Shown here: positions 12,801-22,956 of the stretch, in pieces
How the letters are laid out: each line of letters opens with the position of its first letter
How positions within the stretch are numbered: the stretch's first letter is position 1
Source: Triops longicaudatus
Taxonomy: Eukaryota > Arthropoda > Branchiopoda > Notostraca > Triopsidae
DNA: 64,000 bases
Direction: 5' to 3'
Assembly (NCBI GenBank): GCA_022885665.1
Contig: JAGQDJ010000040.1
Span: forward strand, 310,001-374,000
The notes under the pieces: generated by a model
Database searches by the model: none
What the model saw: only the letters and a program-made list of their open reading frames with translations
What the model was told of the DNA's origin: nothing
Made by a program: the position numbers and the translations under genes

Positions 12801-15800
12801 TTCATTTGGTTACACGAATAGCTGTTTAAACTTCTTGTAGAAAATCTACACTTAACACGAAGTTAAAATGGGTCTCTAAAGTGAGCTTGACTTTACACTA
12901 TGTACCTCATCTGTAAACACTACACAACGAAGAGTCTTAGCACAGATGGTGTAGCAAAGCGCCTTTGCGTATAATATTTGTCTTAAGAGGAGAGCCGTAT
13001 GTCTCGAAATTCACGTCTTTAGAACGTAAACCATGTACACTTTTTTAAACACATTTTTACATACCTTGTTCATTTACGTGAATGTGAATGCTCGTAAACG
13101 CAACCACGATGTTTTCTTATTTAGGGGCTAATTAACCGTTTTATGCTTTACGTACACAATTTTCAGCATACTATCGAAGTTGTACAATAGCACTCGCGTA
13201 TTATCCCTGTTTTTTTTTCTGTTTGAAGCTATTATGTCATCACTGGAGTTATAGTTAGAAAAATTGGTCGTCTTTCTTTGATAGTGCGTCCGTGATGTAG
13301 GGAATCTTGACAAGGGCGTTGAAATGAATGTGTATGACAGGAAGATGAAAGTTATACGTATGCGCGTAGGTGACATAATAACGAAGTTTTATCATCGACT
13401 TTTTCTTTTACAGACCGGTGTAGATGGAGACACAAGTTATATTACGTCGGGTGAATTGGCACTGGTGAAAAAAGAGTTCAACGAATCAGGTAAACTTTTT
13501 TTTCTTACGGTATCATATCGTGAACATAAGTTGAAGCTCGCGCTGTACCTCATGCCTACATAACACCAAACTTCTCATAACATAAGCTTTCTTTCGTGTT
13601 GGCTTATCTTCGGTCCGCCAGTGTTAATTGTCAGCGTTTCGTTATTCAGGCATGAGACAGCGTGGCGAAAACGACAAAGATGTAGTGATGACGCCTGGCA
13701 TTGTTTCTCCAACAGACGTCTTCTGCAGTGTTCCTGGCCGACTTTCCTTACTCTCATCCACCTCCAAGTATAAAGTAACAGTCGGAGAAGTCCAGCGACG
13801 TTTGTCACCTCCGGAGTGTCTCAATGCCTCGCTACTAGGAGGAGTCTTGCGCAGGTATGTGAACTCGCCTTTCAAATTCTCATGCAGATGCTGGCGTTGC
13901 CTAGCACCCGAAAAGACAAAAGCTACCCAATTTTTTTTTTATTTCCCTTTATTTCTCGCGCGTCCTTTTTTTATCCGAAACAAGACACTGAGTTTCATAA
14001 TAAAGGCCGAAAGAAAGAGAGAGAGAGTGAGGGAGAGACGTGGACTTGTTCCAACTTTACACGTACAAATAGGCGTGTTTCCGGAGACAGACTCTAAACT
14101 GAAGCATGGAGATCAATCGAGGGTGGGCAAAAACTGATGGGGATCGGGAAAAGACGTCAGGACGGAAAATCGATGAGCGAGCTTATGAGTTTTCTCCTGG
14201 CAGGTTTCTGCAAACGTACTGCACATACCTGGAACCTCCAAAAAGTTTCGAAATGGAGATAGAAACTGTAAAAGTGTGTAAAAAGCCTGAAAAAGTAGAA
14301 GCTGGACTTCTGTAGCTTATAAAAGAACTGATAGATTTGATAGATTGGTTGATTAGTGCAGTTGGGGTCTTACCCGAGTACCTTTTTGTTTCGTGGGGGA
14401 ATAATCCGAGATCCCGACTCAAGATAGGGGCAAGGTGAGGTTCTGGGTCAATCCAGCTTAGGAAGATCGTTAGTAAGTTCAGCAGCGTTTTTTTCATGGG
14501 TCTGAATCTTAAAGGTAGAAACGCTGAAACAGTCGACGAATGGGCATTCTAGGGCACTGAGTTATCGTCCCATTGCTAGGAGCTTTTAATAAGTTAAAGA
14601 AAGAACATATTCAAGCAGAAGGGATTGGAAGTTGCATTGTTGTGTTAGGTTTCGCTTCACAAATTATGTCTTTGAAAAATACGGTCTGCTATCCACTGTT
14701 TCCTTTGCGTCTGGGTCGTTTTGAGAGAAGACGTCTTGGAGCTTGTTTGGTCCATTAAGCAAGAAAATATGAAAACGGCTCTTTCTCTATTCAGTTTCCC
14801 TCTTCTTCTCTTTATTTATAAAAGAAAATAAAGGGAATATTTGATAAAGGCAGACAAGACAAAGAATTGCGGTTGAAAAACTTGATTTAGAAAAATCGAA
14901 AGAAGTTATCTTTAATTTACAAATACACGTTTCTGATGAAAACACCATGCTACTCATTCCCTTCTATCGGACGATAAGACGGGAAAGAAAAGACGAGGTT
15001 GGGTTTCAAACCAAGGTCTTCACAAACAGCTTAGTGAACAAGCCGTTTTCGCGCTCTCTGGCCTGTGTCATCGTTACAACCACAGGTTTGATTTGCGGAA
15101 CGCCTTGAGTTTTGCATCCTTGTGAGCACATGTGGTCTACGGATTTTCGTGCTGCATGGGTGCCTTTCCAGTATCCACTTTTGGAAACCAGTTTTTTTTT
15201 TCAGTTCTACCTCGTTAACTGTCATTCAAATACGATAACTTCTGTTCTATTCGTTCCGGCCAGAAATATGATCTAAAGTGTATAATCTTTTTTCCATTTC
15301 ACTTACCTTTACGAAAGGAAACTCTCGATCTGCTATACCATAATTTGTTAATGTCGTGCTAGGAAGTTAGGAAGGCTCGGCTTTTTTTTTTTTTTTGGTA
15401 GGAAAAGTAGCTCATAGTTGCTGATAACAAATACGTTAGGCGAACGCGAAACACGGTGCTTTCGGTCGCTTTGAAAGAGCGGCAATCAGTCGCCAACGTT
15501 ATGAGAAATTTCGGTAAACACTTCGATAAATCTTTAAAGAAAATAGTTCTTTCCTTTTCCTGTTCAGTGTAAATTAGCCATTATGTTATGACGTCGTGAA
15601 TTAAGAAAGTAGCAAGAATGTTCGGATAAGAAATTGGCCCTACAGAGCTCGAAGTTTTAAACATAGAAGAATGAAAACTAGGAGAGTTTGCGGTTGCTCA
15701 GCTACGAGAACATTAACATGAATTACGAAGTGTTCTCATGAAGAAGGCTCTATCTACCTGCAACGGTGCGTTGCTGCACTTTTGTGTACGTCTTGTGGCC

Positions 15801-18800
15801 TTTACAGACCCTCGTTACCCGCCTTCCTTCCGTGAAACGTGCATAACCAAGTAGCTTCCCTATGCCATAAGTCTTTTTGTTCTTTTTCTTTTTGTTCGGT
15901 AGCAAAAGAAGATGAGCAAGTGTGTGTGTAAAGATTTTAATGCCGTGCGTTCTGAAGACCCAAATTCTCCGGAGATGCACTTTAGTTGCGCTATTTAGTC
16001 TTGGATAGGGACATAATAAGTTAGGAATAGCAAGTCAAGAATTCCAGCGTGTGAAAAGTTGGCAAGCTATGGAAATCAAGTGCCTTTATATTATTCTCTT
16101 TCCTTTTCTGCCTTCTGTGCTGGTTGCGTAATCCATGGACAAATTTGGATTGAGTTCTTTACTAACCGTGCTGTGGTCCTAAAGCAATATTTTCTGCGGA
16201 CAGGCAAATCGTTAAAAAAAGCGAAAGGTAGCTCAAGACGTTGCAAATTGTACCGAGATGGATAAATTGCGCAGTTTCCTTGTGCTACATGGTGCGCGGA
16301 AAGCGTCTTGACATGAAAATGAAGGGTCTGACGACGTCCATCTTGTACACTTCTTTATGTCGACTTTCTTTGCTGACAGTCAAGCAATGGAAGGAGTCAA
16401 CTTTGCGAGTTGCACATCTGGCAACGGTAATGTCGTTGACATACGGGCTAGAGCTGTTTTCCCTGTTTGCATGTGAATGAATGTTCATACCGGGGACTAC
16501 AAAGCAGGAAGCGACGAAAAAAAAGAACGATTAAAGGGGGGGCGGGTGGCAAACATTGTGATTACGGAGTGAAGATGAGGAGAAAGCATGCCCGGGGATA
16601 AGGGAGAAGGGGAGAAGCCAAGTCAAGGGGGTCATGACCCTCACAAATGAGTCTGTTTGATATGGATTGTCAATTCAGTGGAGCGAAATAGAGTGGGTAA
16701 TTTAGTTTAGAAAGAAACATGGGTTAGGGTAGGATGAAAACAAGACCTCAGCGTTGGCTCATTCCTGTAGGAAGGGACGGGAACAAGAGATCTCGCAAAT
16801 GACATCAAGTGGAGCACGAAAGTTCTTTCTCGTGTCTTTGTATAAGCTATTTAAATCGTAGCTGAAGAATGCATCGCGTCTCTCGATTTAACTGTCGGTT
16901 AGCACTAGGGTTTCTTTACACATCGTTTTGTTACCTATGGCCGCAGAATTCTACGGATTCCGGTGCAATTCTCTGGAATTTTGTGCATAGTGTATTGTTA
17001 GAGTGATAACGCGAGTCAAAAGTGTGCGCTGGACGGTACATTGGGGTGCAAAGTTCGCCGAGATCAAGAACTAACGTATTAGTGCAACAGAAGGTTAGTT
17101 TATGGAGTGAGATAGAAGAATGGGACGTCCGTTAGACTAGAGTTGAAGGAAATTTCCAGCTTTTTTAAGAGCACTTGGCATGCCAAATGTTGCTTCCTTT
17201 ATTTGAGAGGGATTCAAATTTGACACAAACGACACATGAAGAATGAAGTAGTCCCCCATAAATGGGCTTACAAAAACCTTTTACAGCAGAACTTAAAAAG
17301 TGGCGACAATTTGGGAAGGTGAAATGAAGCGTGACGTTGGGACTTTTTTTCTCTCGTTGCAGCAGGACACGAAGTAAAAACTGTAAATGTAACGAAATAG
17401 ACGATTTATCACAAGATGGTTATCAAGCTGATCAGCGCTGAATTCTGACTTGCAGGGAAAACTGGTGGGTGACCAGAACCTCCCCCGTTCGCCCAAGGGC
17501 CCAAAAAGTCCTTGGTATCACTAGGGTCTTATACGCACGGCTTTTGCTTTGACCGAAGGGTTGGCATGTTAACATACGCGGCCTAGTAACTCGATCTCCA
17601 ACGTGAGCGGCATTTATAGTTATTCACCAGTTGAGTATATATTTGGACCAGACTGGGTTCTTGCACTTGGCATAAAGTGTTCACAAGCATAAATTAACGA
17701 AACCGGAAACCTAGAAAAAAACTTGGGTAGCTTGTCTTTGTCAATTGTTTTTGAACATGTTCGTCAAGTTGTTATACCTTGTTACGTTTTTTTGTATGTG
17801 ATTGAAATACCTTGAACAGTTGGTAGTGTAAAAAAATGACCCTAAATAACATTTAGGGCGAAATCGAAAAACGGTGGTCGCGAATTACGCGAAAGTCTGG
17901 AGCGCATTGGTTTAAGTTTGCCGGCTGGACGGCGGAAAGCCGCTAACGTTACCTTGCTCAGCGCGCTCGTCGAAGGTAAAAAGAACAAGCGAATTAATAC
18001 CAGTTTTCCTAACAGCTTCCGCCGGGGTCTTGTTTTGTTTCTCCATCCCTTCTACGAACTACAGGCCCCTTATATGTTATGACAATGTATTGGCTTGAAC
18101 ATGGTTGATGGGCTTTTTTTTTCGGTGGACTGTTCTTTTGGCTAACTTGGGTGTTTGGTTTTTCTTTGTGGTATTGGTGTGTTGCAGGGCCAAGTCAAAG
18201 AACGGCGGTCGCTTGCTCCGTGATCGATTAGAACAAATAGGCTTGACGTTACCGGCAGGTCGGAGGAAGGCGGCGAATGTCACCTTGCTTTCTTCCTTAG
18301 TTGAAGGTAAGAAACTGGCTTAGCCTACCAGAATTACGAAGGAGATTGCCCTTCCAAGCTAAAATGCCATCACTCACGACTTATTGTTTGGCGTTCTCGG
18401 GCTTGGCCAGCGCACATAAGTCAACACAGAAGAGCACTCGCTTTTTCTGGATATCTTGACCTTTTCATTTCTGCATGCAGCATGTCATATGCCCAGCTTT
18501 CAGGCGAATGTAAAATTAGCAGGCATGCTTGAAAAATAACTGGTGATTATTGGTGATAACGAGGATTCGTTAACTCATCACATTATTAGTTGCACAAATG
18601 CAGTGTAATGATTCATGGTGCAGCATATGGTAAAATTCGGTGTACACTATACACATAAAGGGTAAAAATTGCAATTGAACAAAATTACTTTGTTGAAATG
18701 AGTTCGGTGCTTGAAACGCCGTTTCGCTAAGCGGTTAGTGTATTGGAGGGACTGAATAGATTCTTCGTCCCCTTCGAAATCTAGTAAATTGGCCAGCCCT

Positions 18801-21800
18801 CACCAGGAGGCCAGTGTAATCGTGTGATGCCTTTATGATGTAAAAAACCAGCACCTTTACATGTCAATCATGGTGTTTGGATGTACTGTTGTCGACAAAG
18901 AACTCGAGTTTTGGGTGGTTACTTCTTTTGTGCTCTGAAGTTTTTTTTTTTTTTGGGGGGGGGGGGACTAGAGACATGGGCGGAGTTAGTTGCAGAGGGC
19001 TTTCATTTACTCTCTTCGTTCCTTGTGTCCGATTTGGCTTGGTAGAATTAGACCTTTTGGAAAGGACTTCACTTACGGGGAAAAAAAATGCTGTCTCTAG
19101 CTCCGATCCTCGTTTAATGCAAGTAAACGCACTGGGGCCGTTATTTGGATGATTTAGGCCATAGTGTAGGCCCATTTTTGTTTTTATACGAATCCGTAGA
19201 GTATTAGTTAAAGGGAAAGAAAAGGTGTCCTAGGGAAAAAAGGGTTGCTGGGTTGAATTCGGAAAGTTTCACGGGAAGCAAAAGGGAGTAATTTTTCGTA
19301 GTTGTTTGTGAAGAACATAAGAGAGGGAAGATTTTTTCCGAGGGACTGGCGTGTTGGCCAGCCATAAAACCGCGCCAGGTCCGGTAGCGAGATTAGAGTC
19401 ATTATCTTGTTCCCCTCCTACCTCCTAAGAAAAAGGATCATGTAGCCAAGCGAGTTTTGAATCCCGTTTCCGAAACTCGGCAGACAACCTGCGAAGAAGT
19501 AAATAAAAATATCATCAGTTATATTTTTCACAGAAAAGCGTGGCATTCGATTTAATTCGTAGGTAACAGCCCTTTTGCCCATTTTCTCATTTTCCCTGTA
19601 TGTATTTATGAACTTTTCTTTTTTTAAAAAAATCTTAACGCCGGGAGTTATAGAATCGTGTGTGATTAAAGGCCTGCCGGCTGAAGATTTGACTGGAGCG
19701 AAGCTTTGAAAGGACTGTAGTTAACAATAATTGCTCGCTTTATGTTGGCGTTCGAGATCGTGAGCGCTTTGGTTTATTTTCAGTTGGAATTATAGACACA
19801 AGAAAGGGAAAGAAAAGCTTTCGTTGGTAGTAAGTTTTCGTATTATATAAACCTGCAGTTGCATGGAAGGTGGAAGTTGTGAGGTAATTAAGGTGACCCT
19901 GGCCTTCCGCACTTGATTCCGCGAAGGAAAAAAAAGAGGGACGGGAGAGACCCATGTGTTAGGGTAATCTAGAAGGTGGTAGTTGTTTTAAAAGAAAATT
20001 TGGTCCATGGGGCGTGAGAATGGCACTGTCAAGGACAGGGCGGTGCGGAAAGCTGTTGAATTTTCGGATTTGACCAAAGTTGGCGTCGGTGTAAAGCTGT
20101 GCACCTGTTTCGAACCCCGACGTTTTGTAGCTTGTGACGTTAGTGGTACATTCAACTAACCCAGCTGGCAGGCTAATGCTCTTTTCTCTCGCGAATGGCC
20201 CAGAAACAGTTGATAAAGGCTTCCAACTTTGGAAAAGATTGCACTGTTTACACCAGCACTAGGGCATGTACAGGAGCTTGGTAAAGCAGAATTGGCTCCG
20301 TGATGGAGCACCTCTTTTGGCTTTTGGTATATAAACAAGACGAAGCGAGGTCATCTGTATCAACCCGACTGAAGGAAAGACATTGAACGGTGACGGTTAG
20401 TGTGCCTAGTAGAATACTGGCAGGTTGATAAGATTTCTACCGTATTGCTGTAGCTCTTTTCAACTGTCCCCTTGTCGATAAGAGATCTTGAGCAACGAGG
20501 TAGCTCTAAAGTCTTGGCTTGAATAAGGACGGAGCTTCTTTAAATTTGCTTCAAGTCGAGTTGGAAGAAACTTCGTAGAGTAAAAGGGGACCAGTCGTAA
20601 ACTTGCTCGTTTTTATGTTCCATTGAAGCAGCTAATGGCATCGTTGAGAAAAGCTTACATCCGGAAATGGTTTGTCACTTTGTTATAACCGTTAATTAAG
20701 TTAATGACTACGAAATAGTTTTTCGGCCTGTCCAACATGTCTTGTACCGCAGGAGCAGCAGAAAGAGCTACTTTTCTAGCTTCTTTTTTCTTGTGGTCAT
20801 GCTTTTCGAAAAGCAAAACGCTGTAGAAGCTCACGATGGTTTATTTGGAATGACGGGCGTTGAAATAGCTAACTTGGCAAAGCGCCGTGTTACCTGTAAT
20901 TACATCCGCTGGTAGTCTCGGGAGCGGTAGAAAACAGAAAAAAAGACAAGAGTTAAAGAAAAATTAAAAACACAAAAGCTTAAAAAAGTTTTTCGGGTTC
21001 GTTGACGCTCTTAGATGCTAGGTCTTATACAATAGCTTATGATTAGTGAGGATCCATGGCGAGCAAATCCCTCGAATCACTGCATGGTGCATGTGTTCTC
21101 TGTCTTGGCTTTTTTTTTTTCGAAAATTGGTGGCTTGCATGGGTTTGGGCCATTGTCTTGCACGATGCCGTACCTTTTGGGTAGTGTGTTGCTGAATGTG
21201 GTTTGGAAACTTTCAAAATGTGCCTGTATGTTTCTTGTGGTTTCCTAAATGCTCAGTAAGCTTCCTTAGTCAGGCTGTGGGGAACGGGAGAAATGGAGCA
21301 TTATTCTAACCTTCCTTGGTTTCTTCTTAAAATGGCGTTTGAAAAAAGGATCAAGTCTGGGAGACTTGACAAGATCCTGGTTTCGAAAAAAAAAAAAGAA
21401 TCAGGTGCCAAAAATAGCTGTACTTCATTACTTATATGTTTTTTTTTATGTAACAATAACAGGAGAAGCTATTCACTTGGCTCGAGATTTTGGTTACGTG
21501 TGTGAAACGGAGTTCCCTTCCCGGCAAGTGGCCGAGTACCTTTGTCGCCAGCATACCGACCCTAATGAGCAGTATCGGCGAAAAGACCTCATCTTGGCTA
21601 CCAAGTAAGAATGCTCTTTTCTGTAATTTTGAACATCTCGAATAAAGATGGGGCATAGGTTTCAGGTAGCTGTATGGATATCGTAACTTGCACTCGCACA
21701 CACGTGCAACAGCTATTAAGTTGGTGCAGTGGGCTAGCTTTAAACTTGATTTAAAAGATGTCCACTAATTATATAGCGCGATCCAGTGCAAAGTTGAACT

Positions 21801-22956
21801 GTTAAAGTGACGCAATTTACGACAGGATTCTCTGATGCCCCTTTTTTAAAAGATGGAGGAGAGAGAGGGGGGGGGGGTGATAAGAAAAAGGAAGAGAATT
21901 GTGCTTACTAGTACCGCATGGGGGCCCCTTTATGAACATTTCAACTTCTTCACCTTGGAGATTACAATGAAAAGCTGGTCGTTAGGAAAAAGAAGACGGT
22001 TCATTTAAGGAACCCAGAAAGAAAAGAGCATGGCTTTTAATAAGATTTCTATTGTAATGAAAAGAGTTACTCTTATAGTTTATGGAGCTGGCAGGTTGGA
22101 GAATGTAATGGGGCCAAAGGGACGAACAATGGCACGCGAATCGTAGAAAAGAGATGCAAATGAGTAATGGTAGGGAAAAGAGGGGCCTTTTTTCTTCCTC
22201 AAGACCGCAAGGTTTCTTTTTGCCAATTTTCAGTCCGGAATTCTTCCTTGATTTATGCGACGCTCTCGTTGCCAAAGCATGGCTACAGTGGGCAAAGGGG
22301 GAGGGGGAGAAGATAGCTTCCTTGTTCTTGTCTGGCCTTTGTTTCGTCTTGGTGCTAAAATTGAGACGCGAGCTCAATACATTCTCGCAGTGCAACAGGT
22401 TTAAGTTATGTCGTTCAAAGGTATCGCGAAACTTGTCGTAATTCAAGAGCTTACAAGGAGTTAATTTTGGGCAAAAGGTATGAGGATGGTTTCAGGTCCG
22501 CTGAGTCCATTCAGAGCGATTTCTTTTATTTTTTCTTGTTACGAAGGAAATTACCATAACAGGTTTTTACATGACATGAATGTTATTTCGCAAATATGCT
22601 AATGGTTGTCTTTTTTATTTCCAGGCAAATTACCAAAGAGCTGATGGACTTACTCAACCAAGACCGATCGCCGCTTTGTAATACTAGGCCTCAAATCATC
22701 CTGGAACCCAACATTCAACGTCATTTGACGCACTTTTCGCTCATCACTCACGGTTTTGGAAGCCCAGCGATTGTTGCCGCGCTCACAGCCATACAAGTAA
22801 CCAGCGAAATTTACTGCGAAAGTTATGACTGGTTATTTGACTAATAATGGTTTGTGTATTTTGTAGAACTTCCTGAATGAATCTTTGAAGTATTTGGACA
22901 AAGTATACCCAACTTCGGTGGGTATGGACATGAAAAAAGATATGGAAAAAAAGTAG
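3571..22956 (+). CDS. TFAP2: AP-2 transcription factor (TFAP2), gene with alternative DNA-binding exon
   Basis: Sequence-specific transcription factor of the AP-2 family, which binds GC-rich sites as a dimer in the nucleus. Proposed coding exons: 3571-3810, about 9839-10114 (5' edge uncertain), 10188-10370, 13414-13489, 13650-13854, then either 17857-17975 or 18188-18306, then 21463-21604, 22625-22796 and 22867-22956. All junction phases agree (0,0,0,1,2,1,2,0). The product is about 500 aa against roughly 440 in vertebrate AP-2, the surplus being in the N-terminus. Seen directly: the Pro/Tyr activation motif (PPYFPPPF), the conserved FCSVPGRLSLLSSTSKYKV block, the GGR..L...LPAGRRKAANVTLL basic block, the helix-span-helix dimerisation region and the terminal NFLNESLKYLDK helix. 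The core exon borders match those I recall for vertebrate AP-2. Uncertain parts are exon 1 and the 5' edge of exon 2. Confidence 0.93.
5727..5753 (+). repeat. 27-nt octamer-containing motif, copy 1
   Basis: This 27-nt stretch contains the POU-type octamer ATGCAAAT followed by TGAGCCCGGA. A second copy lies at 11923-11949 in the same orientation with 24 of 27 positions identical (mismatches at positions 13, 24 and 25). Flanking sequence is not similar, so the shared block is short and sharply bounded. It may be a regulatory element used twice in the AP-2 gene; this is inference. Confidence 0.5.
7525..8330. other. GC-rich island inside TFAP2 intron 1
   Basis: An island clearly richer in G, C and CpG than its AT-rich flanks. 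Long open frames occur on the minus strand (182 codons at 7504-8052, with an overlapping 153-codon frame), but their translations are Pro/Ser/Thr/Arg mixtures with no family signature, as expected when stop-codon density falls in GC-rich DNA. The island could be an alternative TFAP2 promoter or a bulk regulatory element. I find no convincing splice donor with a conserved first-exon peptide. Confidence 0.35.
9761..10114 (+). CDS. TFAP2: TFAP2 exon 2, activation domain
   Basis: The exon encodes the N-terminal transactivation region: a short SANGNG/PTPHL segment, then QPPYFPPPF (the PY motif of AP-2 proteins), then a His/Gln/Tyr-rich stretch ending in RSHD before the donor GTAAGT at 10115. The 3' border is firm. 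The 5' border is not: acceptor AGs giving the required phase 0 lie before 9731, 9779 and 9839, and an in-frame ATG at 9761 could start an alternative N-terminus. The span given runs from that ATG; homology supports the part from about 9839 on. The His/Tyr-rich tail parallels the DPYSLNPLH region of vertebrate AP-2. Confidence 0.75.
10188..10370 (+). CDS. TFAP2: TFAP2 exon 3
   Basis: Sixty-one codons, phase 0 at both ends, acceptor TTTAG and donor GTACAA. It encodes the linker between the activation and DNA-binding regions, with a RREYGV..RRPDVL segment resembling the conserved RRDY...DVL of AP-2 proteins, and ending in NMDDGQ, equivalent to the HQMDEVQ that closes this region in vertebrates. 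It is separated from exon 2 by a 73-nt intron, the only small intron in the 5' half of the gene. Confidence 0.85.
11060..11089. repeat. Short hairpin in TFAP2 intron 3
   Basis: Perfect 10-bp inverted arms TTTGACAAAT and ATTTGTCAAA separated by 10 nt. Short enough to be chance in AT-rich intron DNA. Confidence 0.4.
11923..11949 (+). repeat. 27-nt octamer-containing motif, copy 2
   Basis: Second copy of the motif at 5727-5753, same strand, 24 of 27 identical, keeping the whole ATGCAAAT octamer and TGAGCCCGGA. It is about 6.2 kb from copy 1 and lies in the intron after exon 3. Function unknown; possible enhancer module. Confidence 0.5.
13414..13489 (+). CDS. TFAP2: TFAP2 exon 4
   Basis: A small exon of 76 nt (25 codons plus 1 nt) with a good acceptor (polypyrimidine tract then ACAG) and donor GTAAAC. 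It encodes TGVDGDTSYITSGELALVKK and a short tail. This is the poorly conserved linker just before the DNA-binding region, parallel to the short exon of vertebrate AP-2 that encodes the NVDDQHLLLHDQ segment. Phase 1 at the 3' end joins the next exon in frame. Confidence 0.75.
13650..13854 (+). CDS. TFAP2: TFAP2 exon 5, start of DNA-binding region
   Basis: It encodes a near-invariant AP-2 block: PTDVFCSVPGRLSLLSSTSK, then YKVTVGEVQRRLSPPECLNA, then SLLGGVLRR. The donor is GTATGT after CGC AG (phase 2), so the last Arg codon is completed by the first G of whichever alternative exon 6 is used. This block begins the DNA-binding and dimerisation half of AP-2. Conservation is so high that the assignment is secure. 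Confidence 0.96.
13855..17856 (+). other. TFAP2 intron 5 (about 4 kb)
   Basis: No conserved exon seen. Contains purine-rich GA repeats near 14010-14040, pyrimidine runs, and a T14 run near 15381-15396. The region just before the first alternative exon lacks a strong polypyrimidine tract (A-rich text before CATTTAG), which matters for splicing choice. Confidence 0.5.
17857..17975 (+). CDS. TFAP2: TFAP2 alternative exon 6a (basic/DNA-binding)
   Basis: 119 nt, acceptor CATTTAG and donor GTAAAA. It encodes AKSKNGGRELRESLERIG, then LSLPAGRRKAANVTLL, then SALVEG across the next junction. This is the basic DNA-contacting block of AP-2. It is a full paralogue of 18188-18306, with the same length and entry and exit phase (2 to 1). 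It differs from 6b at six residues: Glu/Leu 9, Glu/Asp 12, Ser/Arg 13, Arg/Gln 16, Ser/Thr 20 and Ala/Ser 36. No stop or frame damage is present. Splice signals are weaker than those of 6b, suggesting regulated inclusion. Confidence 0.9.
18188..18306 (+). CDS. TFAP2: TFAP2 alternative exon 6b (basic/DNA-binding)
   Basis: 119 nt, strong acceptor (T/G-rich tract then TTGCAG) and consensus donor GTAAGA. It encodes AKSKNGGRLLRDRLEQIG, LTLPAGRRKAANVTLL and SSLVEG. It is 212 nt downstream of 6a. Of the 33 codons encoding the same amino acid in both copies, 25 differ synonymously, so the duplication is old and both proteins have been kept under selection. Including both exons adds 238 nt and including neither removes 119; either breaks the frame, so use should be mutually exclusive. 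Its consensus splice sites make it the likely default. Confidence 0.92.
18307..21462 (+). other. TFAP2 intron 6 (about 3.2 kb)
   Basis: No exon recognised. Contains a T14-G12 homopolymer junction at 18941-18966, a tRNA-like fragment near 18712-18793 that does not fold convincingly, and otherwise ordinary AT-rich sequence. It would be a natural place for splicing control elements for the 6a/6b choice, but none can be shown. Confidence 0.45.
18941..18966. repeat. T14-G12 homopolymer junction
   Basis: Fourteen T followed directly by twelve G. Likely length-polymorphic and prone to sequencing error. Confidence 0.8.
21463..21604 (+). CDS. TFAP2: TFAP2 exon 7, helix-span-helix start
   Basis: 142 nt, acceptor ATAACAG, donor GTAAGA, entry phase 1 and exit phase 2. 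It encodes GEAIHLARDFGYVCETEFPS, then RQVAEYLCRQHTDPNEQ, then YRRKDLILATK, matching the conserved EAVHLARDFGYVCETEFP block of AP-2, the first part of the dimerisation region. It joins either 6a or 6b in frame. Confidence 0.96.
21605..22624 (+). other. TFAP2 intron 7 (about 1 kb)
   Basis: No coding or structural feature recognised apart from a GA/G-rich simple tract near 21858-21878. Confidence 0.5.
22625..22796 (+). CDS. TFAP2: TFAP2 exon 8, helix-span-helix end
   Basis: 172 nt, acceptor TTCCAG, donor GTAACC. It encodes ITKELMDLLNQDRSPLCN, then ILEPNIQRHLTHFSLITHGF and GSPAIVAALTAIQ, the most conserved C-terminal part of AP-2 (ILEPGIQ..LTHF..ISHGFGSPA in vertebrates). Phase 0 at the 3' end. 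Confidence 0.96.
22867..22956 (+). CDS. TFAP2: TFAP2 exon 9, C-terminus
   Basis: Terminal coding exon of 90 nt after a 70-nt intron. It encodes NFLNESLKYLDKVYPTSV and a short Lys-rich tail ending in TAG at 22954-22956. The first part matches the NYLTEALKAMDKMY helix of vertebrate AP-2; the tail is shorter than in vertebrates. Confidence 0.92.
   Translation, partial: NFLNESLKYLDKVYPTSVGMDMKKDMEKK

Larger units (their letters stand above)
10371..13413 (+). other. TFAP2 intron 3 (about 3 kb)
   Basis: No coding exon of a known family is seen. It contains the second copy of the 27-nt octamer motif (11923-11949) and a small hairpin at 11060-11089 (10-bp arms TTTGACAAAT / ATTTGTCAAA). It also holds an unrecognised 137-codon open frame on the minus strand at 12321-12734. 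Otherwise AT-rich. Confidence 0.5.

Noticed and set aside
17976..18187. Exon 6a as a dead copy or assembly duplication of 6b
   Set aside because: Heavy synonymous divergence with preserved frame, length and splice sites excludes an assembly artefact and argues against decay.
18712..18793. tRNA-like text (GCTAAGCGGTTAG...CCCTTCGAAATC)
   Set aside because: Box A and box B look-alikes are present but acceptor and anticodon stems do not pair; at best a degraded tRNA-derived fragment.
20100..20140. Box B-like GTTTCGAACCCCG
   Set aside because: No matching box A or cloverleaf upstream.
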